A stretch of DNA of 64,000 bases from Mesorhizobium amorphae. GTDB taxonomy: Bacteria; Pseudomonadota; Alphaproteobacteria; Rhizobiales; Rhizobiaceae. The position numbers and the translations under genes are program-made. This document shows, piece by piece, positions 53,727 through 62,054 of the stretch. Position 1 is the stretch's first letter, and every line of letters begins with the position of its first letter. The notes under the pieces are model-generated. The model saw nothing but the letters and a program-made list of their open reading frames with translations, ran no database searches and had not been told where the DNA came from. Where the stretch lies: the NCBI RefSeq assembly GCF_014843845.1, contig NZ_JHQS01000063.1:51972-115971 (forward strand), read 5' to 3'.

Positions 53727-54881
53727 ATGTTTGAAGTCACTGCCGAGGATTCGTTCGATTTCCGTTCGAAGGAATATGCCGAACTCTTCGCCAGTTCGGC
53801 GGCGACGGCTTTTCAACATCCCATATGGCTGAGCCAGCTCTATGAGAGGGTCGTACGGCAAGGCGCTGCCACGCCACTTGTCATCGTCGTGCGAAACGGC
53901 GCGGGTGGAAAGCTCGCGATGGTTTTGCCTCTGGTCAGGCGCCGGTACACATTGCTCAAAGTGGTCGAATTCGCCGACATGCGCGTTTCCGACTACGTAT
54001 CGCCAGTCGCCGACGAGGAGACCTTCTCGCGTATCGTGGCGGACAGTCGAGCCGTTGCCGCGATCCGAAGGCATCTGAAGCCTTACGATCTCCTGCGCAT
54101 CGGCAAACTGGCGGACCGCTCATTGGCGATCGAGCGGCTCCTTGGCATCGACAAGCGCGAAAGCATGGGCATGAGCGCTTACTCCAGCAAGCTGGAGCCG
54201 ACATTCGCCGCCTGGCGCGAGCACCAGCTCGACCAGTCCTACCGCAAGGAGCTCGACAAGAAATCCCGGCAGCTTGGCCGAATAGGAGAGGCGCGCTTCG
54301 CATGCGCTGACAACGTCGCTGCCATCCGCACGACTTTCGATGCGCTCAAAGTCTATCGCGGCAAGCGTTTCGACGGCAGCAACGGCCCCGCCGACCTGCT
54401 GCAATTGCCGTCCTATTTCGATTTCTATCTGGCTGTGGCGACCGAAGGGTGCGGCGGTTTCGCTCGCATCTACACTTTCTGGATGAACGATCGGGCAATC
54501 GCCGGCGCGCTTGGCCTTGAGCATCGCGGTTCGCTGCTTGTCATTCTCGGCGGCTTCGACGAGGCCGGCTACAGGAAGCAGTCGATCGGCAGCCTGATGT
54601 TCGAACAGATCGCCCGCGACTGTATCGAGCGCGGCGACCATTCCCTCGATTTCACCATCGGCGACGAGCCCTACAAGCGCATCTTCGGCGGCCGGCCATC
54701 ACCTATGTGGCAGATCTTCCGAGCCGGCAGCCCGCTCGGCCTGGCGGCGCATCTGACGGTCGAGAAATTGCCGGCGGCCAAAGCGTTGGCGCGGCGCGTG
54801 CTCGGTTCGCACGGGAAGAAGGCCGCCGCTGGTCATGTGGTGACGTCGCCAGCCTCGACCGACGAAGTGGCTGGGCCTTGA
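53727..54881 (+). CDS. GNAT/BcsL-like (CelD) acetyltransferase-fold protein
   Basis: 384 residues. TAFQHPIWLSQLYERV, LAMVLPLVRRRYTLLKVVEFADMRVSDYVSPV, then YRKELDKKSRQLGRIGEARFA and RAIAGALGLEHRGSLLVILGGFDEAGYRKQSIGSLMFEQIARDCIERGDHSLDFTIGDEPYKRIFGG is the Acetyltransf_6 pattern (FemAB/CelD branch). Such enzymes acylate sugars or lipids in cellulose and exopolysaccharide clusters. Starts 291 bases from the propeller gene and ends 76 bases from the convergent FAD oxidoreductase. Confidence 0.85.
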   Translation: MFEVTAEDSFDFRSKEYAELFASSAATAFQHPIWLSQLYERVVRQGAATPLVIVVRNGAGGKLAMVLPLVRRRYTLLKVVEFADMRVSDYVSPVADEETFSRIVADSRAVAAIRRHLKPYDLLRIGKLADRSLAIERLLGIDKRESMGMSAYSSKLEPTFAAWREHQLDQSYRKELDKKSRQLGRIGEARFACADNVAAIRTTFDALKVYRGKRFDGSNGPADLLQLPSYFDFYLAVATEGCGGFARIYTFWMNDRAIAGALGLEHRGSLLVILGGFDEAGYRKQSIGSLMFEQIARDCIERGDHSLDFTIGDEPYKRIFGGRPSPMWQIFRAGSPLGLAAHLTVEKLPAAKALARRVLGSHGKKAAAGHVVTSPASTDEVAGP

Positions 54882-54957
54882 GGTCGGAACGAGCCCAAGG
54901 CGCGTCTCCCAAATCCACTGCGCAGTTTGGGCGACAGATCGGCTGATTGGCCTGCGA

Positions 54958-56190
54958 TCACGCCACGGGTTCGGGTTCGACCGCGGGCTTTCTGAGGTTG
55001 CGCAGCCTGGCGGCGAAAGCGGGGCTTAGATTGTCGATCTCGTGCATGATGCGGCGGCGGCTGAAGTGAATTTGCCGGCGCGCGCGCCAGCGCAGGTCGG
55101 TGTCGATGGTCAGGCTGCGGCGAAAATGCGCCAGCTGGAGACCATGCTCGTCCATCGCCTGCTTTACCGGATCGGCGTAGAAGGTCGCGATCTTTGCGGC
55201 GGCCATGCCGGGTGAGGCCAGCCATTGCGGCACATGCACCGTGCACAGGCGCTCGACATCGGTGAGCAGCCGGCTGACACCTGTCCCTGCGGCCGGACAG
55301 GATGTCTGGTAGGCATCGCCGATCAGGACGGCCCCGTCGCGCACGCAGTTCTCGGCGACGGTGATGTCGGTGAGCCAGCTCTCGACCCGGTCGATCACTT
55401 CGAAATCACCGAATGCCTTGACCAGACCCGGGAGCGTTTCGATGAGCGTTTGCCTGGGATTGTCGCGCAGCGCCTTGACCCAAGGGTCGCGATGCTCGCG
55501 GAAAACGAAGAGATTGGCACGGGTGACTTCGGCGGCGGGGAACAGGTTCAAATAGTCGATGCCGTCGGAAACCCGTTCGCCGTAATAGGTGAGGGCGGGA
55601 TGCCGGAAGGCGCTTGCTCCCACCGGGCGCAGATTGAAGCCGAAGGTCAGCGACTGCCGCTGGTGGACGAATTTGCGCTCGATGCCAAGGTCGCGGCGCA
55701 GAATGTCACCCATGCCGGTGGCCAAAACGAGAAGCCGCGCCGTCACGTCGCCGTGTCCGAGGATCGACACACGCTGGCGTTCCGGGCCTGCCTCCAGTCC
55801 GCTCACGCGACCTGCGATGAAGCGCACGGTGTCGGGCAGTTCGGCCCGCATGGCGGCGACGAGGTCATCGTAGAAAATGCCGTAGTGCCGGGCGTGCGTG
55901 CGGTCGAGCAGGCGCCCCTTGCGAATGTTGACGATTTCGTCGAATGCCACGGCCGCTGCGGAAAGCCCGTCCAGAAGGCCGATCCGGCGCAGTTTTTCGA
56001 TCTGGTCGCCGGCGATCTTCTCGACGCGGAATTCGCGCGGAAAGACCTGATGGCGGTCGATCAGCGTGACGTGATAACCGGACCGCCCGAGCACGTTTGC
56101 CGCCAGAGTGCCGGAAAGCCCGCCGCCGACTATGACGATCTCCGTGTCGGTTCCGGCAGGCAGCGGACGGTGGGGACGCTCGGCTGTCAT
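54958..56190 (-). CDS. FAD-dependent oxidoreductase (halogenase/geranylgeranyl-reductase-like)
   Basis: 410 residues from ATG 56190, overlapping the upstream stop as ATGA; the longer frame runs back into the WecG gene. Rossmann FAD fold: EIVIVGGGLSGTLAANVLGRSG (GxGxxG at 22-27), DRHQVFPREFRVEKIAGDQ, VLATGMGD, and LIGDAYQTSCPAAGTGVSRLLTDVERL for the second FAD motif. The tryptophan-halogenase Lys/Glu residues were not identified. Coupled to a glycosyltransferase, so oxidation of a sugar, lipid carrier or pigment-like product is possible; substrate unknown. Confidence 0.85.
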   Translation of the reverse strand: MTAERPHRPLPAGTDTEIVIVGGGLSGTLAANVLGRSGYHVTLIDRHQVFPREFRVEKIAGDQIEKLRRIGLLDGLSAAAVAFDEIVNIRKGRLLDRTHARHYGIFYDDLVAAMRAELPDTVRFIAGRVSGLEAGPERQRVSILGHGDVTARLLVLATGMGDILRRDLGIERKFVHQRQSLTFGFNLRPVGASAFRHPALTYYGERVSDGIDYLNLFPAAEVTRANLFVFREHRDPWVKALRDNPRQTLIETLPGLVKAFGDFEVIDRVESWLTDITVAENCVRDGAVLIGDAYQTSCPAAGTGVSRLLTDVERLCTVHVPQWLASPGMAAAKIATFYADPVKQAMDEHGLQLAHFRRSLTIDTDLRWRARRQIHFSRRRIMHEIDNLSPAFAARLRNLRKPAVEPEPVA

Positions 56191-57137
56191 CTGGAATACC
56201 TCAATATGGCGTAGATGGCCTGGGGACTTGTGGTGAAATAGCGCCAGAAAAGCCGGCGCGGCTCCATCAGCGCGCGCCACAGCCACTCGAATCCGGCCTT
56301 CTGTACCCACAGGGGCGCGCGCCGGACCTTGCCGGCGATATGGTCGAAAAGCCCGCCCGACGTCTTGATCACCCCGACATTCTGGAGTCGCGATGCAAAG
56401 TCGCGGACGAAGATCTGCTCGCGCGGAACACCGAGGCCCAGCCACAAAATGTCGGGCGCAAGTGCGTTGATCTCGTCGAGCTTCTTTTCAAGCGCCTGGC
56501 CGGCAAGGAAGCCGTGGCAATGCCCGACGATGCGCAGGCCGGGGTATCTGGCTTTGACACTCGCAACGGCCTTGCTGTTCTCGGCCTCTGTCGACCCGAG
56601 CAGGTAGAAGGTCGTGCCTTGCTGTTCGGCAAGCTTGGCCACGTCGTGAAAGAGGTCAGTGGTGGCTACCCGCTCCGGCAGATGCGTTCTGCACAGCAAG
56701 CGTGAGGCGAAGACCAGCGGCTGACCATCGGCGAAGATCTGGTCGGCTTCGCTGAAAAGCACGGCTACGTCCACATTCGCGCGAGCTTGGGCGATGACGT
56801 CGCCATTGGCGGAGGTGAAATAATAGGGACGGCTACTGCGGATGTGCCCCCGTGCCGCCGCGATCATCAAGCGCGCGGCATTTGGCCGATCGATCACCGT
56901 GATCGGTAACCCACCAAGCTGCACGGTTGGAAGAGCGAGAAGGCTCGCCTGGAAAGCAACGGCCTCCTGCTGAGCGATATCGGCCGCGCTTGCGAGCCCG
57001 GCTGAAAGTTGACGATGCGAACGGGGAGACTGGGTTGCGGACATCGCGGCTTGCGCGGAACCGGGGGGCCCCGATCCACTGATCGTGGCCTCATCTCTTC
57101 CAAGATCCCTTGGAGAGGTCTCTGAAATTATGCGCAT
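56187..57137 (-). CDS. WecG/TagA/CpsF-family glycosyltransferase (GT26)
   Basis: About 316 residues from ATG 57137; ATG 57191 and 57044 are alternatives and the family core begins near VQLGGLPITVIDR. Marks: YYFTSANGDVIAQAR, QIFADGQPLV, FYLLGSTEAENSKAVASVKARYPGL, LWLGLGVPREQIFVRDF (the usual PxQE reads PREQ), GGLFDHIAGKVRRAPLWVQKAGFEWLWRALMEPRRLFWRYF. GT26 enzymes add UDP-ManNAc, -ManNAcA or related sugars to lipid-linked intermediates at the membrane. Translationally coupled to the FAD oxidoreductase. Confidence 0.9.
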   Translation of the reverse strand: MRIISETSPRDLGRDEATISGSGPPGSAQAAMSATQSPRSHRQLSAGLASAADIAQQEAVAFQASLLALPTVQLGGLPITVIDRPNAARLMIAAARGHIRSSRPYYFTSANGDVIAQARANVDVAVLFSEADQIFADGQPLVFASRLLCRTHLPERVATTDLFHDVAKLAEQQGTTFYLLGSTEAENSKAVASVKARYPGLRIVGHCHGFLAGQALEKKLDEINALAPDILWLGLGVPREQIFVRDFASRLQNVGVIKTSGGLFDHIAGKVRRAPLWVQKAGFEWLWRALMEPRRLFWRYFTTSPQAIYAILRYSR

Positions 57138-57221
57138 AGAAAAACTGCCCCATCCCCAGTATATCCAAACTACCCCCTTGCTTGGCACCATAAGTAAAAA
57201 AATCGGAAAGTTAAGCGATAG

Positions 57222-57238
57222 ATTAACAATTAGTTAAT
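57222..57238. promoter_or_regulatory. Palindrome with TTAA-N7-TTAA (CtrA-like site) upstream of the GT26 gene
   Basis: ATTAAC-AATTA-GTTAAT is a perfect dyad, and contains TTAA-N7-TTAA (57223-57237), the core of the alphaproteobacterial CtrA box. It is about 85-100 bases before the GT26 start, in a clearly AT-rich stretch (57190-57260). CtrA regulation of this cluster is inference; the palindrome alone could serve another dimeric regulator. The 278-base region 57138-57415 holds no supported gene. Confidence 0.35.
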
Positions 57239-57415
57239 ATGTAAATCTTGTCTAAAAGTTTAAGGATCAAAAATGGGTGGGAAGATCTGGGCCAATTATC
57301 CAATGACCACCGCCCCAAGTGGCAGCGGCACTGTGTGTGCTGCGGCTATTTCCGTGATGTCTACAAGGACAACAAGCTGTCCGGTGCGTCTCACCTGACT
57401 CGATATCAGCCAGTT

Positions 57416-58222
57416 TCAGCGGCGCCGGCCGCGTATCGAGGCCTGGTAGACCAACGATGTCCAGCTGTTGGAGGAGGCGAGGTGACAGTAGACCAGCCCC
57501 AGCGCTCCTGATTTCCTGAGGTCGAGAAAGGCCTCGTCGCTTAATTTGTTGAAGGCCGGCTCGTCGATCACCTGGAAATCGGTGAGGTTGAGCACCTCGC
57601 CGCCCTCCAGCGTCACCTTGCTCTGGCGTGGCGCGAACAGACCGTGCGCATCGATCTTGTCAATCATGGCGCGGGTCGCGTTGAAGTCGACCTGGAATTG
57701 GTTGCAGAAGGTCAGCGCCTGTTTCGTCGCGTCCGCTGCCTCGGTCCCGTTGAAGAATGGAGCGATCTTGCCGCCGTCCTCGCGGAACGGCGCCAGCAGT
57801 TGATCGACGACGCGCTCGCTCGCCCGGTCGACGCACAGTGTCAGACGACCGGTCGTCGTCGTCTCGTCTGCGAGAACGAAAGGATAGCGGCGGACATAGG
57901 CCGGAACATAATGCGGTTCGGTCCATTTGCCGTCGGCATCGACGAACAGGTTCTCGTTCTGGCGCAGGCCGGTGATGATCACCGGTGCCTTGGCGGCGCC
58001 GATGAAGACGATGGGATAGGAGCGCATCGCCGCCGGCATCTCCGACGCCACCACCGGAATCGCGTGCGCCGAGCGGGCGAAGCCAAAGTCGGCCCGCGCG
58101 GCCAGCCCCAGCGAGCCGTGCCTTATCGGGTTGAGCGCTTCCGGCCTGGAGTAGAACAGCGGCAAGGCGGCGCCCGCTGCGTTTTCCGCTGCCGGTGCCG
58201 TGTTTGTGTCGCTGTCAGCCAT
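57416..58222 (-). CDS. SapC-family protein
   Basis: 268 residues from ATG 58222, preceded by agggag at about 8-13 bases. Pfam SapC pattern: LPLFYSRPEALNPIRHGSLGLA, FARSAHAIPVVASEMPAAMRSYPIVFIGA, VPAYVRRYPFVLADE, FFNGTEAADATKQALTFCNQFQ and GLYAPRQSKVTLEGG-like LFAPRQSKVTL, NLTDFQVIDEPAFNKLSDEAFLDLRKSGALGLVYCHLASSNSW. No signal peptide. Named after Campylobacter S-layer locus proteins; in Alphaproteobacteria the gene often accompanies type I secretion and RTX proteins, as here. Molecular role unknown. Confidence 0.88.
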   Translation of the reverse strand: MADSDTNTAPAAENAAGAALPLFYSRPEALNPIRHGSLGLAARADFGFARSAHAIPVVASEMPAAMRSYPIVFIGAAKAPVIITGLRQNENLFVDADGKWTEPHYVPAYVRRYPFVLADETTTTGRLTLCVDRASERVVDQLLAPFREDGGKIAPFFNGTEAADATKQALTFCNQFQVDFNATRAMIDKIDAHGLFAPRQSKVTLEGGEVLNLTDFQVIDEPAFNKLSDEAFLDLRKSGALGLVYCHLASSNSWTSLVYQASIRGRRR

Positions 58223-58329
58223 CGTCCGTCTCCCTTTTGCCGCCATCCGATCGCGTTGGCTCAATTAAACGCATGATACCGAAAATCGAAAATCGTTTGT
58301 TTCGCTGAAACTTCAGTTGGCAAAGGACC

Positions 58330-58729
58330 ATGCAAAAAGATCGAAGTAATGCGGGTTTTACCGATCTGCAGTGCCAGGTTTCGCAGAATCTCACCGAATC
58401 CAAGACGGGCCAGCGGGTGCTCACCGTGACCGTCCGTCGCGAGAAAACCAATGGCGGCCTGGCCATGCTGCTGGCGCTGACACATGGCCTGTTCCTGCCC
58501 TCCGGCGCCTCCTACCAGATCGACACCGGACACTACGGTCGCCATCCAGACCAGCGACCGGAATGGCGCCTACGCGGCCGTCCCGCTGACGCCGGAACCC
58601 ATCACGGCGATGAAGGCGGGGACCAATCTCAACATCGGCATGAAATCGGTGACGCGCAAGCCGGTGACCATTCCGGTTTCATTGTCCGGCTTCACGGGGG
58701 CGATCGACAAGCTCGAAGCAATCAAATAG
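58330..58729 (+). pseudogene. Frameshifted, truncated IalB-family (invasion-associated locus B-like) remnant
   Basis: Frame 1 from ATG 58330 reads TDLQCQVSQNLTESKTGQR, LTVTVRREKTNGGLAMLLAL, FLPSGASYQIDTG, as in IalB proteins. The similarity then continues in the next frame from about 58532: TTVAIQTSDRNGAYAAVPLTP, ITAMKAGTNLNIGMK, VTIPVSLSGFTGAIDKL, ending with tag at 58727-58729. One surplus base near 58531 explains the switch. The signal peptide is missing upstream (only 107 bases to SapC start), and two conserved cysteines of the QTCxxxGC-like segment read Ser and Ala. A sequencing error could create the shift but not the other losses. Confidence 0.75.
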
Positions 58730-58830
58730 CTGCGAAGAGCCTCTGCTTCGGGGCGTCACGTGCCGCTGGCCTCAAGCCGACCGGGGAGGGCCATTGCTTG
58801 GCCTCCACGAACGACAGCGCGGGCAAGGTT

Positions 58831-60168
58831 CTATTTCTGACGGAAAGCGGAGTGAAACGAGGTGAGCAGCGGGCCCAATATGTAGTCGAGGGCGGTGCGC
58901 TCCTCGGTGACGATCATCACCGAAGCCGGCATGCCAGGATAAAGCGCGATCTGCGGTGCCGCGGCCAGTTCGGCCGGATCGACCGCGATGTCGGCGACAT
59001 AGTAAGGGAAGCCGGTCTTGGCGTCGGTGATGCGATCCGCCGAAATGCGGGTGACGCGTCCATGGATGATCGGTATCGAACGCTGATTGTAGGAGGTGAA
59101 GCGAACTTCGGCCGTCATGTCGGAGCGCAGGTTTGATATGTCCTCGACGCGAACCTGCGCCTGGACGATCAGCGAATTCTGCGTCGGCACGATGTCGAGA
59201 ATCGTCTGGCCCGGAGCGACGATCGCACCGATCGAAAAGACGCTGAGATCCATCACCTGGCCATCATAGGGCGAGCGAACTTCGGCACGGTCCATGGCGG
59301 CCTGGGCGGCGAACATCTTGGGTACAAGGTCCGCCAGGCCCGATTGCGTGTCGATCAGCATGGCGGAAAGCTTGGCCCGGCGCTCGTTGGTCAACTGGGC
59401 GATCTGGCTTTCCAGCTCGGCCTTCGACTGACGGCTGCCGGCGATTGCCCCCAGATTCTCGTCGATCAGGCCCTGCAGACCGGAGGCTGATCTGTCCAGT
59501 TCCAGAATGCGCGGCCGTGTCGTCAAGCCGGCCTTGAGGAGCTTGGACAGGCTGGCCTTTTCATCGATCGTCGATTGCAGCTGGGCCCGGTAGGACTCGA
59601 CGCGGGCCTGCTTGCCCTGGATCTGTTCATCAAGCTCGGCAATCCGCCGCTGCAGGATCTGCGTGGCGCCGGCCATCGAGGCGCGCTGGCTTTCCAGATC
59701 GGCGATCTGGTTTGCCATGGCATCCTTGAGATAGGATTCGTGCTCCTTGAGGATGTCCTGCGGAAAGGCAACTGCCCCGCTGCCATCCAGCTCGGCCTTG
59801 ATCCTGGCGTCGGTGGCGCGCAGGAGCGCATATTGCTGGGCGTAGAGGTTGAACTCGGAACGGATCCTGGTGTCGTCGAGGACCAGCATGACCTGGCCTG
59901 TCTTGACGATGTCGCCGTCCTTGACCCGGATTTCCTTTACCGTTCCACCGTCGAAGTGCTGAACGCTCTTGCGATTGCCTTCCACCTTGACGACCGCATC
60001 GGCCAGCACTGCGCCGTTCAGCGGGGCAAAGGCGGCCCAGCCGCCGAAGACGCCGAAGAAGGCGATGATGATCAACAGGCCGATATTGGCCGGCACCCGG
60101 ATGGAATCCGGGGCCGGGATGCCGGCTTCGCCGGGCAGGCTTCTGTAAATGAGGGCGCTGTCGCTCAA
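58831..60168 (-). CDS. Type I secretion membrane-fusion protein (HlyD family)
   Basis: 445 residues. One N-terminal membrane segment (about 27-50; ANIGLLIIIAFFGVFGGWAAF), PLNGAVLADAVVKVEGNRKSVQHFDGGTVKEIRVKDGDIVKTGQ as lipoyl-like half-motif, long coiled coil (about 130-290), then VRSPYDGQVMDLSVFSIGAIVAPGQTILDIVP and the HlyD C-terminal barrel (EVRFTSYNQRSIPIIHGRVTRISADRITD). Bridges the ABC exporter to TolC. It starts 20 bases after the exporter gene ends. No TolC gene in the window. Confidence 0.94.
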   Translation of the reverse strand: MSDSALIYRSLPGEAGIPAPDSIRVPANIGLLIIIAFFGVFGGWAAFAPLNGAVLADAVVKVEGNRKSVQHFDGGTVKEIRVKDGDIVKTGQVMLVLDDTRIRSEFNLYAQQYALLRATDARIKAELDGSGAVAFPQDILKEHESYLKDAMANQIADLESQRASMAGATQILQRRIAELDEQIQGKQARVESYRAQLQSTIDEKASLSKLLKAGLTTRPRILELDRSASGLQGLIDENLGAIAGSRQSKAELESQIAQLTNERRAKLSAMLIDTQSGLADLVPKMFAAQAAMDRAEVRSPYDGQVMDLSVFSIGAIVAPGQTILDIVPTQNSLIVQAQVRVEDISNLRSDMTAEVRFTSYNQRSIPIIHGRVTRISADRITDAKTGFPYYVADIAVDPAELAAAPQIALYPGMPASVMIVTEERTALDYILGPLLTSFHSAFRQK

Positions 60169-60187
60169 CGGTCACTCCTCAGGCAGG

Positions 60188-61888
60188 TCATTGGGTTGCC
60201 ACCGCAATTGAAGTCGCACGCTGATTGAGCCGTGCCACGATCTCGTTCCTCATGCCAAAAGCTTCGACGGCGCCGTCCCGCAACAGCAGGATCTTGTCGA
60301 CATTTGCCAGCGTCGACGGCCGATGCGAAACGATGATCACCGTGCTGCCGCGACGCTTGAGCTCGATCGCGCACTCGCTCAGCGCACGGTCGCCATCGGC
60401 GTCGAGATTGGAGCTCGGCTCATCGAGAACGATGAGGTTCGGCGTGCCGAACACAGCCCGGGCAAGCGCGATCCGCTGGCGGTATCCTCCCGACAGCACG
60501 GCGCCGCCTTCGCCGATCTGCGTCTCGTAGCCTTGCGGCAGGCGGATGATCATGTCGTGCACGCCGGCGAGCCGCGCGGCCTCGATCACTTCCTGGTCGA
60601 CATTGGTCTTGAAGCGCCCGATGTTGGCGGCGACGGTGTCGGAAAACAGCTCGATGTCCTGTGGCAGGTAGCCGATGTGGTCGCCGAGCGCGTCGCGCCC
60701 CCAATGCGACAGATCGGCGCCGTCCAGCCTGACGGTGCCGCGGCTGGGCTGCATGACGCCGGCGAGGTGACGGGCCAGCGTCGACTTGCCGGCGCCCGAG
60801 GGGCCGACGATCCCCAGCGCCTCGCCTGCCTCCAGCCGGAACGATACGTCCCTGAGAAGCACCTTCTGCTGGCTGGGAATGGCAAAGCTGACCTGCTCGA
60901 CCGAAATCTTGCCGGTGGGCTTGGGCAGGTTGAACGACCTTTCGCTCTGTGCACCGCCGTCGATCAGTTTGTGAACCCTGGTCAGCGCCGCCCGCGCCAG
61001 GACCAGGTTGCGCCAGAGGCCGACGATCTGTTCGACGGGCTGGAGGCCTTTGCCCAGCAATATGCTGGCCGCGAACATAGAACCGGCCGTGGTCTGCCGT
61101 TCGATCACCAGATAGGCGCCGAGGCCGAGGATCAGCGACTGCATGGTCAGGCGCAGGAACCGGATCACCCCCGACATCAGGGCGGCGCGGTCGCTGGCTT
61201 GCGTCTGACGCCGGAGCGCCAGGCTGCGGTCGCGCCCCCAGCGGCGGATGAGGCCGTCGATCATGCCCATGGCGCGAATGACTTCCGAGTTCCTGAGGCT
61301 CATCTCGGTGAAATTGTAGTTGGCCGTCGCCAGATCGTTGGCCTGCTTCAGCGGCGCGCGCACCAGATACTCGTTGATGACCGCCATGGCGACGAGCAGC
61401 AGGGACGAGCCGAGCGCGAAGAAGCCGAGCCAGGGGTGCAGCAGGAAGATGATGGCGATGTAGATGGGCGACCATGGCAGGTCGAACAGCGCATTGATGC
61501 CCATGCCGGTGATGACCTGCCGGAACGTGTCGAAGTCACGCACCGGCTGGCTCTGCGAGGAGCCCGACTGCGCGGTCTCGACCGACGCGGCCACGATCTT
61601 CGCCGACAGCAGCCGGTCGAGGCGCACGCTGGCGCGCGTCAGGATCGTGGCGCGCATGAGGTCGAGGCCGGCAAGCGCAAGGAAGGCCGCCAGCAATGCG
61701 ATGGTCAGCATCACCAGCGTGGTTGCGCTGCCGCTGGTCACCACCCGGTCGTAGATCTGCAGCATATAGAGCGGGGAGGCGAGATAGAGCAGGTTGATCG
61801 CCAGGCTGAAGCCCGCCGCGATCAGGAAATAGTGGCGGCACGCCAGCAGGGCGTCCTTCACGATCTGCGATTTTCTGTCGAGACTCAA
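60188..61888 (-). CDS. Type I secretion ABC exporter (PrtD/HlyB-type permease-ATPase)
   Basis: 566 residues from TTG 61888 (no better start in frame). Membrane domain about 20-300 (SLAINLLYLASPLYMLQIYDRVV, a PrtD-type mark). ATPase domain: Walker A GPSGAGKST near 361, Q-loop LPQDIELFSDTVAANI, signature LSGGYRQRIALARAV, Walker B LIVLDEPSSNLD, H-loop SHRP. No N-terminal C39 peptidase, so substrates keep a C-terminal signal. The RTX gene immediately upstream is the obvious substrate. Confidence 0.94.
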   Translation of the reverse strand: MSLDRKSQIVKDALLACRHYFLIAAGFSLAINLLYLASPLYMLQIYDRVVTSGSATTLVMLTIALLAAFLALAGLDLMRATILTRASVRLDRLLSAKIVAASVETAQSGSSQSQPVRDFDTFRQVITGMGINALFDLPWSPIYIAIIFLLHPWLGFFALGSSLLLVAMAVINEYLVRAPLKQANDLATANYNFTEMSLRNSEVIRAMGMIDGLIRRWGRDRSLALRRQTQASDRAALMSGVIRFLRLTMQSLILGLGAYLVIERQTTAGSMFAASILLGKGLQPVEQIVGLWRNLVLARAALTRVHKLIDGGAQSERSFNLPKPTGKISVEQVSFAIPSQQKVLLRDVSFRLEAGEALGIVGPSGAGKSTLARHLAGVMQPSRGTVRLDGADLSHWGRDALGDHIGYLPQDIELFSDTVAANIGRFKTNVDQEVIEAARLAGVHDMIIRLPQGYETQIGEGGAVLSGGYRQRIALARAVFGTPNLIVLDEPSSNLDADGDRALSECAIELKRRGSTVIIVSHRPSTLANVDKILLLRDGAVEAFGMRNEIVARLNQRATSIAVATQ

Positions 61889-62017
61889 ATACCCAGCGGA
61901 GAACCGCCCCCCTGTCCACCTGTATGCCGATACTACTCCCGATCCTTCAGCCGGCCACGCAGCCCGTCGATATTCTTGTCGTAAACCTTAACGCGTAGGC
62001 TGGATCAGGAATTGCTA

Positions 62018-62050
62018 CGGGAAGTGAGCCGCAACGCGGCTCACTTCCCG
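62018..62050 (-). terminator. Rho-independent-like terminator after the RTX gene
   Basis: A perfect 15-bp stem (62018-62032 with 62036-62050; cgggaagtgagccgc and its complement) with a 3-base loop, ending 4 bases downstream of the RTX gene stop codon on the minus strand. No long T tract follows, so it may also act as a 3' stabiliser. It separates the RTX gene from the exporter operon; the exporter's promoter must be in 61889-62017. Confidence 0.75.
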
Positions 62051-62054
62051 GGGT

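Noticed and set aside
54908..54931. CCCAAA...TTTGGG dyad between the convergent acetyltransferase and FAD genes as a terminator
   Set aside because: Six-base stem, 12-base loop and no T tract; too weak to call.
57248..57511. 87-codon plus-strand frame starting in the AT-rich gap
   Set aside because: Runs into the SapC gene on the opposite strand; the N-terminal part has a CxxC but no further support.
58330..59136. 268-codon plus-strand frame from 58330 taken as one protein
   Set aside because: After about 58531 it loses IalB similarity and runs antisense into the HlyD gene; the other frame carries the continuation.
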